Of a stretch of DNA of 38,814 bases, positions 32,381 to 38,814 are shown piece by piece; position 1 is the first letter of the stretch, and each line of letters opens with the position of its first letter. The position numbers were made by a program, and so were the translations under genes. The notes beneath the pieces were generated by a model, which was not told the DNA's origin, made no database searches, and saw only the letters and a program-made list of their open reading frames with translations. Source of the stretch: a bacterium (GTDB lineage Bacteria > Chloroflexota > Dormibacteria > Aeolococcales > Bog-877); assembly GCA_021809895.1 (NCBI GenBank), contig JAJZJU010000010.1:1-38814 (forward strand), in the 5' to 3' direction.

Positions 32381-33174
32381 CGAATCCCCTGCTCGTCGGT
32401 GACCAGGGTGCCGACCGGCTGGCCGCTGACGGCCGCGGCGAGGTTGCCGGGCCGGAATAGGTCCAGGACCAAAAGCGGCAGGCGGTTGTCCATGCACAGG
32501 GTGACCGCGGTGTTGTCCATCACCTGCAGGCCGAGGTTGAGCACCTCCAGGTAGGAGATGGTGCTGAACCGCTCCGCGCTGGGATCGCGCTCCGGGTCGG
32601 CGCTGTAGATGCCGTCGACGCGGGTCGCCTTGATCAGGATGTCGGCGCCGATCTCGGCCGCTCGGAGAGCAGCGGGAGTGTCGGTGGTGAAGAACGGGTT
32701 GCCGGAGCCGGCGCAGAAGACGACCACCCGGCCCTTCTCCAGGTGTCTGATGGCCCGGCCTCGGATGTAAGGCTCGGCCACCTGGTGCATCTCGATCGCA
32801 GTCTGGACCCTGGTCGGCATGCCATGCGCCTCCAGAGCGTCGCGGAGGGCCAGCCCGTTGATCACTGTGCCCAGCATGCCCATCAGATCCGCGGTCACCC
32901 GGTTCATCCCCCGACGAGCCCCGGCCAGGCCTCTGAAGATGTTGCCACCACCCATCATGACGGCGATCTCGGTGCCAAGGTCATGGGCCTTCTTGATTTC
33001 CAGGGCCACCCGGTTCAGGACCTCGGGATCGATCCCGAACTCTCCGTCGCCGACCAGGGCCTCTCCGCTCAGCTTGACCACCACCCGGCGGAAGTGAGGA
33101 GTGGCTGGTTCCAAGGCGGTGGGGGCTAGCTCGGCCACGGTGGCGGGCTCAGGCGCCATCCGGGGTGGTCTCAT
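32377..33174 (-). CDS. pyrH: UMP kinase
   Basis: 265 residues from ATG 33174. It phosphorylates UMP to UDP. RRVVVKLSGEALVGDG is the conserved start of the fold, preceded by about 30 extra alanine/proline-rich residues; VMMGGGNIFRGL, MNRVTADLMGMLGTVINGLA and GSGNPFFTTDTPAALRA complete the amino-acid-kinase pattern of bacterial PyrH. Three starts are possible (GTG 33186, ATG 33174, ATG 33159), all inside the 3' end of tsf, and none has a good ribosome site. Its stop overlaps the frr start. It is a hexamer regulated by GTP and UTP in other bacteria. Confidence 0.93.
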   Translation of the reverse strand: MRPPRMAPEPATVAELAPTALEPATPHFRRVVVKLSGEALVGDGEFGIDPEVLNRVALEIKKAHDLGTEIAVMMGGGNIFRGLAGARRGMNRVTADLMGMLGTVINGLALRDALEAHGMPTRVQTAIEMHQVAEPYIRGRAIRHLEKGRVVVFCAGSGNPFFTTDTPAALRAAEIGADILIKATRVDGIYSADPERDPSAERFSTISYLEVLNLGLQVMDNTAVTLCMDNRLPLLVLDLFRPGNLAAAVSGQPVGTLVTDEQGIR

Positions 33175-33787
33175 CGGGCCGCTCACCGAGCCTGAACCTG
33201 GCGAAGCGGGCGACCGTGATGTGCTCCCCGGTCGCGGCCACGGTCTCCTGGATCAGCTGCTCGATGCGCCTGGCCTTGGCGCCGTCGTCGCGGATGAAGG
33301 GCTGGTCGTAGAGGCAGAACGTCTCGTAGAACTTGCGCAGGCGACCCTCCACGATCTGATCCAGGTGCGCGGTCCCCTTCCCCTCCTGGGCTGCCTGCTC
33401 CCGGTATATAGCGCGCTCGCGATCAAGCTCCGCGGCTGGCACCTCATCCCTGGTCACCCACCGCGGCGCCTGGGCGGCCACCTGGATCGCCAGATCATGC
33501 ACCAAGGACTTGAACTGGTCGGTGCGGGCCACGAAGTCGCTCTCACAGTTCACCTCGAGGAGAACACCCACCTGGCCGCCCGGGTGGATGTAGGCGTCGA
33601 CCAGCCCTTCCTTGGTCTCCCTCCCGCGTCGCTTCTCGGCCGAAGCCAGGCCCTTGGCGCGCAGCTTGTCACGCGCTCCCTCGAAGTCACCATCTGCCTC
33701 GGTCAGAGCCTGCTTGCAGTCCATGATCCCGGCTCCGGTCTGCTCGCGGAGCTGGCGCACCAGGTCAGCCGTGATCGGCTGGCTCAT
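33149..33787 (-). CDS. tsf: Elongation factor Ts, short form
   Basis: 212 residues, shorter than E. coli EF-Ts (about 283) but like the short forms of Thermus and relatives. It exchanges GDP for GTP on EF-Tu. VRQLREQTGAGIMDCKQALT is the N-terminal UBA-like domain, GLVDAYIHPGGQVGVLLEVN and CESDFVARTDQFK are the core. It ends with an acidic tail. ATG 33787 overlaps the rpsB stop (ATGA), and its 3' end overlaps the pyrH start by about 26 nt. Confidence 0.95.
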   Translation of the reverse strand: MSQPITADLVRQLREQTGAGIMDCKQALTEADGDFEGARDKLRAKGLASAEKRRGRETKEGLVDAYIHPGGQVGVLLEVNCESDFVARTDQFKSLVHDLAIQVAAQAPRWVTRDEVPAAELDRERAIYREQAAQEGKGTAHLDQIVEGRLRKFYETFCLYDQPFIRDDGAKARRIEQLIQETVAATGEHITVARFARFRLGERPDETTPDGA

Positions 33788-34641
33788 TCGGCCACCTCCT
33801 GGGGCGCCGTCTCCTCTGAGGGCTCCTCGGCTGCCGCCCGTTCCGCCTCGGCGGCCGCCTCCTGCTCCGCCTGGGCGATGGCAGCCGCCTCCTGCTCGGC
33901 TCGCAGCTGGGCCGCTCTCTCCGCCGCTGCCTGTGTCTGCGCCAGCTCGATCTGACGCCGCTCGTCCAGGCCGCTCACGATCGCATCGGTGAGCCGGCTC
34001 ACGATCAGGCGCACGCTGCGGATGGCGTCATCGTTGCCGGGGATCACATAGGCGATCTCATCAGGGTCGCAGTTGCTGTCTGTGATCGCGATGATGGGGA
34101 TGTTCAGCTTGTTGGCCTCAGTCACCGCCAGCCGCTCCTTGTGGGGATCCACCACGAAGAGGGCTAGCGGAAGCCGCTTCATGTTGGTTATCCCGCCGAA
34201 GTTGCGGATCAGGCGAGTCAGATCGTCCTCGCGGTGGCGCTGCTCCTTCTTGATCATGCCCGCGAAGCCGTCGCGCTCCTTCTGCTCGGACAGCTCGGTG
34301 AGCCGCTTCAGCTGCAGCTTGACGACCTCAAAGTTGGTGAGCATGCCGCCCATCCAGCGGTTGATGACATACGGCTGGCCGGAGCGGGAGCACTCCTCCT
34401 CGATCGTGTCGTGCGCCTGCTTCTTGGTGCCGACGAACAGGATCTGGCCGCCCTGGGCGACGGTGTCGTGCGCGAACTGGCAGGCCTCCGCGAGGAGGTC
34501 GACCGTCTGGGCCACATCGAGGATGTGGATCCCGCCGCGGCTGGCAAAGATGTAGGGCCGCATCTTGGGATTCCACCGGCTCGTCTGATGGCCGAAGTGG
34601 ACTCCGTTCTGCAGCAGCTCGGTGAGCGTTGCCACGGGCAT
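33784..34641 (-). CDS. rpsB: 30S ribosomal protein S2
   Basis: 285 residues; the S2 domain (to about residue 225) contains LLQNGVHFGHQTSRWNPKM and VDPHKERLAVTEANKLNIPI AIT-type segments. The last 60 residues form an alanine/glutamate-rich extension (AERAAQLRAEQEAAA and repeats), probably a charged helix; such tails occur in actinobacterial and chloroflexal S2. ATG 34641 has GGAGG 7 nt upstream. It opens the nine-gene operon that ends at ispG; its promoter lies in the 330 nt before it. Confidence 0.96.
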   Translation of the reverse strand: MPVATLTELLQNGVHFGHQTSRWNPKMRPYIFASRGGIHILDVAQTVDLLAEACQFAHDTVAQGGQILFVGTKKQAHDTIEEECSRSGQPYVINRWMGGMLTNFEVVKLQLKRLTELSEQKERDGFAGMIKKEQRHREDDLTRLIRNFGGITNMKRLPLALFVVDPHKERLAVTEANKLNIPIIAITDSNCDPDEIAYVIPGNDDAIRSVRLIVSRLTDAIVSGLDERRQIELAQTQAAAERAAQLRAEQEAAAIAQAEQEAAAEAERAAAEEPSEETAPQEVAE

Positions 34642-34971
34642 GATGTGCCTCCAGTTGCGTTCTACCTCTGCCCGCCATCTCCCGACATCCGGCCCTCGCC
34701 AGGGGATCCCGGACCTCGTCCGACGGGCATGCGAATTTGACTACCGATGTAAATGTTATCCCAACGGCTGATCCGGACTTCGGCGGCGCCCGGTAGGCGG
34801 GGCTGTCGCTCAGTCAGGCAAGCACTCCCGCTCCAGGCATAGACGGATCGTTCGGCATAAGCTTGCCCATAAATGAAAGGTCAGATCGAAGCCTCAAGCG
34901 ACTTCCGGCAGGTCGGTGTCCGGGCACCTCAACTGCGGCCGGGGCGCGCTCTACCCCAGTTGGCGTAGCCG
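34642..34971. promoter_or_regulatory. Divergent regulatory region of the rpsB operon and an acetyltransferase
   Basis: 330 nt between two divergent genes. An A/T-rich block at about 34730-34765, reading TTGGGATAACATTTACATC on the reverse strand, is the likely promoter zone for rpsB, but no -35/-10 pair is convincing. The leader of roughly 100 nt ends in GGAGG before rpsB. S2 mRNA leaders are autoregulated in many bacteria; I see no structure that proves that here. Confidence 0.4.
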
Positions 34972-35799
34972 GTGGGTGAGCGCAACCAGCGGGCCAACCT
35001 GCTCGACGCCTTCGACAGCCAGCTGCGGGGGCCCAGCGCCCACCTGACGTCGCCGGGGGCCCGGGTAGAGGTGGAGGGCCAGCTGGTGCGGGCCCTGATG
35101 GCGGAGGGCGGAGGGATGGTCGCCGCCTCCGGCCTGACCTCCCTGGAAAGCTCCCAGACACACTCCCTGGTGAGGTCTCAGGTCGAGCTCTTCTCGAAGT
35201 TGCGCCAGCGGTTCGAGTGGAAGACCTGGTCGCACGATCATCCGGAGTCCTTCTACAAAACCCTGCTCGACTTTGGCTTCACAAAAGGGGCGGAGGAGAC
35301 TGTGATGGTGGGAAGCACCGAGCGGGTGGCGAGCCATCACGTCGCGCTGCCGCCTGGGGCCACATTGCGCCAGCTGCGCCCCGGGCCGGACTTCAGGATG
35401 CTGGAGGATCAACTCGGCCTGGCCTTCGGAGAGGACCACCGTGGCCACGCGCTGGGCTGTGAGTCGGCGGTCCAAGCCCTCCCCGATCATGTATCGGTTC
35501 ACGGAGTCGAGATGGCCGGGAGGCTGGTTGCCAGTGGACGGCTGGAACTGGTTGAGGGGACCGATTTCGGGACCCTCTGGGGAGGCTCGGTGGTGCCGCG
35601 GTGGCGCCACCAGGGCCTCTACCGAGCCTTGGTTGCGGAGCGAGCCCGCCTGGCCGAGGAACGTGGCTTTCCCCTGCTCGAGGTCGACGCTCTGGCCACC
35701 AGCCGCCCCATCTTGGAACGGCTCGGCCTGGTCGCGGTCTGCACCACCACGGGATACCTCTGGGACCCTGTCACCTCGCCCCCGCTGGCGAAGGGGTGA
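34972..35799 (+). CDS. Two-lobe GNAT acetyltransferase
   Basis: 275 residues from GTG 34972. The C-terminal half has GTLWGGSVVPRWRHQGLYRA LVAERARLAEERG (in two pieces here), the R/Q-x-x-G-x-G/A acetyl-CoA loop and helix of GNAT proteins. The N-terminal half has RFEWKTWSHDHPESFYKTLL and DFGFTKGAEETVMVG, a degenerate GNAT half that pairs with it in a known subgroup. Substrate unknown. Its TGA is only 2 nt from the hslU stop, so the two are tightly convergent. It interrupts the usual order between hslU and rpsB. Confidence 0.72.
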   Translation: MGERNQRANLLDAFDSQLRGPSAHLTSPGARVEVEGQLVRALMAEGGGMVAASGLTSLESSQTHSLVRSQVELFSKLRQRFEWKTWSHDHPESFYKTLLDFGFTKGAEETVMVGSTERVASHHVALPPGATLRQLRPGPDFRMLEDQLGLAFGEDHRGHALGCESAVQALPDHVSVHGVEMAGRLVASGRLELVEGTDFGTLWGGSVVPRWRHQGLYRALVAERARLAEERGFPLLEVDALATSRPILERLGLVAVCTTTGYLWDPVTSPPLAKG

Positions 35800-35801
35800 G
35801 C

Positions 35802-37211
35802 TCAGAGGACGTAACGACGTAGGTCCTCGTCCCGGACCAGATCTCCTAGCCTGCTCCTTACGAACTCGCGATCAACGGTGACCCGCTGCCCCTGGAATTG
35901 GTCGGCCGAGAACGAGACCTCCTGAAGCACCCGCTCCATGACCGTGAAGAGACGGCGGGCGCCTATGTTCTCGTCGCGATCGTTGACCAGATATGCCTGG
36001 TGGGCCAGCTCCTCGACCCCCTCGTCGGAGAAATCCAGCTCCACCTCCTCGGTGCTGAGAAGTGCCCGGTACTGTTTGGTCAGGGAATTGCTCGGTTCCA
36101 CCAGGATCCGCCGCAGGTCAGCCTCCTCCAGGGCCTTGAGCTCGACCCGGATCGGGAAGCGCCCCTGGAACTCGGGGATGAGATCCGAAGGCTTACTCGA
36201 ACTGAATGCTCCCGCGGCGACGAAGAGGATGTGCTCGGTCCCCACCGGCCCATAGCGGGTGCTCACGGTGGAGCCTTCGATGATGGGGAGCAGGTCGCGC
36301 TGCACCCCGGCGCCGCTGACGTCAGGCCCGTGGGCCTCCACCGAGGGGCCGGCGATCTTGTCAACCTCGTCGATGAAGACGATGCCGTTCTCCTCCACCG
36401 TGTGGATGGAGTCGTCGTACACCCGGTCCAGGTCCACCAGACGCTCCGTCTCCTCCTGAATCAGGGCGCGGCGGGCGTCGGCCACGCTCATCCGCCGCAG
36501 GCGGCGGCGGGGAGGAGCCAGCTGGCTGAAGAAGTCGGACAAAGACCACCCGATCTCCTCGTATCCGGTGCCCGAGAACACCTCGACAGGGGCTGAATAC
36601 GCCTCCTCCACCTCGATGTCGATCTGGCGATCGTCGAGCTGACGAGCGGCGAGCTTGCGCACCAGCTGGCGTCGCCGGGCCTGCCGGCGGCGGGCGGCCA
36701 GTCTGCGCCCAGCCTCATCCAGCACCTCCTCCTTGGAGTTGGAGTCGGCTTCGGGGGACTCCGCAGCCGGTTGCGCACCGGCACTCGAATCCACCTCCAG
36801 AAGGCGGTCGACTATGCGCTGGTCCGCGAGCTTGGTTGCCTCAGCCTCGACCTCGGCCACCCGTTGGTTCTGCACTCTGGCCACCGTCTGCTCCACCAGG
36901 TCGCGGATGATCGACTCCACATCCCGGCCGACATAACCCACCTCGGTGAACTTGGTCGCCTCCACCTTTATGAATGGCGAGTTGGTGAGTTGGGCAAGCC
37001 GCCTGGCGATCTCGGTCTTTCCGACCCCGGTCGGCCCGATGAGCATGATGTTGCTGGGAACTATGTCACGCCGGGACTCGGGCGCCAGCTGCATCCTCCT
37101 CATCCGGTTGCGCAGCGCGATCGCCATCGCTCGCTTGGCGTCGCTCTGGCCCACGATGTAGGAATCGAGAGCCTGGACGATCTCCGTCGGCCGCAGGTCA
37201 ACCTCCGGCAT
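35802..37211 (-). CDS. hslU: HslU ATPase (ClpY) of the HslVU protease
   Basis: 469 residues. AAA+ unfoldase that feeds HslV. Walker A GPTGVGKT (59-66), pore loop GYVG (92-95), Walker [10 protein letters not shown] (near 275) and C-terminus DEDLRRYVL, which docks into HslV. The insertion (I) domain between about 110 and 240 is charged and less conserved. The start ATG 37211 overlaps the hslV 3' end by 14 nt. The topA-hslV-hslU order is common in Gram-positive and related phyla; no codY follows. Confidence 0.95.
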   Translation of the reverse strand: MPEVDLRPTEIVQALDSYIVGQSDAKRAMAIALRNRMRRMQLAPESRRDIVPSNIMLIGPTGVGKTEIARRLAQLTNSPFIKVEATKFTEVGYVGRDVESIIRDLVEQTVARVQNQRVAEVEAEATKLADQRIVDRLLEVDSSAGAQPAAESPEADSNSKEEVLDEAGRRLAARRRQARRRQLVRKLAARQLDDRQIDIEVEEAYSAPVEVFSGTGYEEIGWSLSDFFSQLAPPRRRLRRMSVADARRALIQEETERLVDLDRVYDDSIHTVEENGIVFIDEVDKIAGPSVEAHGPDVSGAGVQRDLLPIIEGSTVSTRYGPVGTEHILFVAAGAFSSSKPSDLIPEFQGRFPIRVELKALEEADLRRILVEPSNSLTKQYRALLSTEEVELDFSDEGVEELAHQAYLVNDRDENIGARRLFTVMERVLQEVSFSADQFQGQRVTVDREFVRSRLGDLVRDEDLRRYVL

Positions 37212-37779
37212 GAGGCGCCTCCTCTCCCGAGGTTAGGGTTTCCACCGAGATCTCATCGTTGGTGTAGATGCATATCGAAGCAGCGATTTCCAGGGCTCGC
37301 CGAGCAACCACAGGAGCCGGCAGATCGGTGTGGAGGACAAGCGCCCGAGCAGCGGCGTGAGCGTAGGGTCCGCCGCTGCCGATGGCGCCGATGCCGTCGT
37401 CGGGCTCGATCACATCGCCGTCGCCGCTGAGCAGCAGCAGCTGACCCTGCCCTGCCACCACCAGCATCGCGTCCAGGTGGCGAAGGTAGCGGTCGGTCCG
37501 CCACTCCTTGCTGAGTTCCACCGCCGCCCGTAGCAGGTTCCCCTGGTGCTGGTCCAGCTGACGCTCGAACTTGTCGAAGAGGGTGAAGGCGTCGGCCACC
37601 GATCCGGCGAATCCCACCACAACCTGATCGTGGTAGAGCCGACGCACCTTGCGGGCGCGATGCTTCATCACCACATCGCCCACGGTCACCTGGCCATCGC
37701 CCGCGACCGCGATCTCGTTTCCACGCTGCACCGCCAGGATGGTGGTGGCGTGAGGGGTCAAGTCCTGCTGGGATACCAC
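37198..37779 (-). CDS. hslV: HslV peptidase (ClpQ) of the HslVU protease
   Basis: 193 residues from GTG 37779. Threonine peptidase: [13 protein letters not shown] marks the cleavage before T, which becomes Thr1 (residue 12 or 15 according to start), so a short propeptide of 11-14 residues is removed. [17 protein letters not shown] and [15 protein letters not shown] and [15 protein letters not shown] follow. A TTG at 37788 is the longest start but abuts TAGAAT (37789-37794, reverse strand); GTG 37779 is 9 nt from that hexamer. It is followed by hslU with a 14-nt overlap. Confidence 0.92.
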   Translation of the reverse strand: MVSQQDLTPHATTILAVQRGNEIAVAGDGQVTVGDVVMKHRARKVRRLYHDQVVVGFAGSVADAFTLFDKFERQLDQHQGNLLRAAVELSKEWRTDRYLRHLDAMLVVAGQGQLLLLSGDGDVIEPDDGIGAIGSGGPYAHAAARALVLHTDLPAPVVARRALEIAASICIYTNDEISVETLTSGEEAPHAGG

Positions 37780-37793
37780 GTAGCTCAAATTCT

Positions 37794-37821
37794 ACCGGGG
37801 CGGTCCAGGCGGGGCCCCGGT
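37794..37821 (-). terminator. Hairpin between topA and hslV
   Basis: Perfect 8-bp inverted repeat ACCGGGGC / GCCCCGGT (37794-37801 and 37814-37821) with a 12-nt loop, in the 34-nt gap after the topA stop. There is no U-run; the sequence AGAAT directly follows on the reverse strand. It may be a weak terminator or mRNA structure between the genes. Confidence 0.45.
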
Positions 37822-37822
37822 G

Positions 37823-38814
37823 TCATCTCACCAGCTCTGGTTCGGGCTCCTTGGTCGACTTCCCCCCAGCCCTCAGCTTGGGCGCCGTGCCCGCAGCAGC
37901 TTCCTTGGGCGGTCGATATCGGCACTTGGGATAGCCGGAGCAGGCGACGAACGGACCGAACCGTCCGCTCCGCTTCACCAGGTCGTGACCGCACTCCGGA
38001 CACTTCTCGCCGGTCGGCTCAGCGGCGGGCCGAGCTGGGGCTGGAGTCCCGTCGGGAGCGGCCTCCGGACGCACGAAGCGGCACTTGGGGTAGCCGGAAC
38101 AGCCGATGAAGGGGCCCCGTCTCCCGGTCCGACGCACCAGCGGCTTGCCACACTGGGGGCAGGCCTCGCCGATCTCCTCAGCCTTGGCGCGCTCCTCACG
38201 GCCTTGGATGTAATCGCACTCCGGATAACGGCTGCAGCCCACGAAGTCGCCGAACCGGCCGCTGCGCACGACCAGGTCGGCGCCGCACTTGGGACACTCT
38301 CCGTCCGCCTTCTGAGCCTGGACCTTGACCCGTGGCATGCTCTCCTGCGCCTCGTCCAGGACCTTGGCGAAGGGCTCGTACCAGTTGCGCACCACCGGCA
38401 CCCAGGGGGTCTCGCCGGTCTCGATGCCATCCAGCTTGCCCTCCAGATCGGCAGTGAATCCGAAGTCGACCACGGCCGGGAACTGACCGGTCAGCGCCTC
38501 GTTCACAGCTCTGCCCAGAGGCGATGGCTGCAGCCTCCTCTCCTGCTGGCGGACGTAACCCCTGGTCTGAATCACCTCCACGGTGGGTGCGTAGGTGCTG
38601 GGGCGCCCGATGCCGCGCTCCTCGAGCTCCCTCACCAGGGTCGCCTCGGTGAAGCGTGGAGGGGGTTGGGTGAAGTGCTGCTCGGGAATGAGCTCCAGGC
38701 ACCTAAGGACGTCCCCCTCGGAGAGGTCGGGCAGGAGCTCATCCTGCCTATCGTCGCTGGCTGCCACCTTGAGGAATCCATCGAACGCGAGCCGACTCCC
38801 GGTCACTCTGAAGC
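37823..38814 (-). CDS. topA: DNA topoisomerase I, C-terminal part (runs off window)
   Basis: 330 codons of the 3' part are visible; the frame is open to the window end. It relaxes negative supercoils with a tyrosine nucleophile that lies outside. VTGSRLAFDGFLKV is the family region after the toprim core, PPRFTEATLVRELEERGIGR and PSTYAPTVEVIQTRGYV follow. The C-terminus carries three C4 zinc ribbons (CPKCGADLVVRSGRFGDFVGC, CPQCGKPLVRRTGRR and CPECGHDLVKRSGRFGPFVAC, each ending C-x6-C-type YP-x-C) and a short basic tail. It is the first gene visible in the topA-hslV-hslU order. Confidence 0.93.
   Translation of the reverse strand, partial: FRVTGSRLAFDGFLKVAASDDRQDELLPDLSEGDVLRCLELIPEQHFTQPPPRFTEATLVRELEERGIGRPSTYAPTVEVIQTRGYVRQQERRLQPSPLGRAVNEALTGQFPAVVDFGFTADLEGKLDGIETGETPWVPVVRNWYEPFAKVLDEAQESMPRVKVQAQKADGECPKCGADLVVRSGRFGDFVGCSRYPECDYIQGREERAKAEEIGEACPQCGKPLVRRTGRRGPFIGCSGYPKCRFVRPEAAPDGTPAPARPAAEPTGEKCPECGHDLVKRSGRFGPFVACSGYPKCRYRPPKEAAAGTAPKLRAGGKSTKEPEPELVR

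Noticed and set aside
1-38814. CRISPR array, prophage, toxin-antitoxin or defence island
   Set aside because: No regularly spaced repeats, phage structural genes or toxin/antitoxin pair seen; only the IS element is mobile.

Overview
The window is GC-rich bacterial chromosome, densely coded on both strands, with no rRNA, CRISPR array, prophage or plasmid signature. It looks like an uncultured soil-type lineage of the Chloroflexota / Dormibacterota / actinobacterial neighbourhood. That placement is an inference from composition, gene order (topA-hslV-hslU, then rpsB-tsf-pyrH-frr-uppS-cdsA-dxr-rseP-ispG), frequent GTG and TTG starts, and many start-proximal -10 hexamers that suggest leaderless mRNAs. 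No marker here fixes the phylum.

Layout. 1-1.3 kb: the first codons of a rhodanese-like gene and a MurG-like glycosyltransferase. 1.5-2.8 kb: glutamate dehydrogenase behind a clear promoter. 2.9-9.0 kb: mixed metabolism, with a GT-C-like membrane protein, a frameshifted Rieske protein, a class V aminotransferase, an acyl-CoA carboxylase beta subunit, RNase HII and a glyoxalase II-like hydrolase. 9.0-17.4 kb: one-directional cluster of a PH-like membrane protein, a PMT-family mannosyltransferase, a second large GT-C-like protein, an amidohydrolase, a GT4 glycosyltransferase and an MFS exporter, probably for surface glycan work. 17.4-19.2 kb: translationally coupled operon of three DsrE/DsrF/DsrH (TusD/TusC/TusB)-like proteins and a ThiF/MoeB-type E1 enzyme, followed by tRNA-Leu(UAA). 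19.8-24.4 kb: small membrane protein, PAT-like acetyltransferase, SprT-like metalloprotease, cupredoxin lipoprotein, class I aminotransferase and a class I glutamine amidotransferase (PuuD-like).

24.4-26.5 kb is an IS200/IS605-type element with tnpA, a frameshifted tnpB and a bulged hairpin at each end. It looks decayed: tnpA has Gln in place of the first His of its HUH motif. 26.7-34.6 kb is the conserved housekeeping operon for ribosome function (rpsB, tsf, frr), UMP kinase, isoprenoid precursors (dxr, ispG), undecaprenyl diphosphate (uppS), CDP-diacylglycerol (cdsA) and a site-2 protease (rseP), with 4-nt start/stop overlaps at most junctions. 35-38.8 kb holds an acetyltransferase on the other strand, hslU, hslV and the 3' part of topA.

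The best candidate for something undescribed is the DsrEFH-E1 operon. It joins a sulfur-relay heterohexamer to an adenylating enzyme, with no TusA, TusE/DsrC, MnmA or ThiS/MoaD partner in the window. The second is the recurrent start-proximal -10 hexamer, found 6-12 nt before about a dozen genes.
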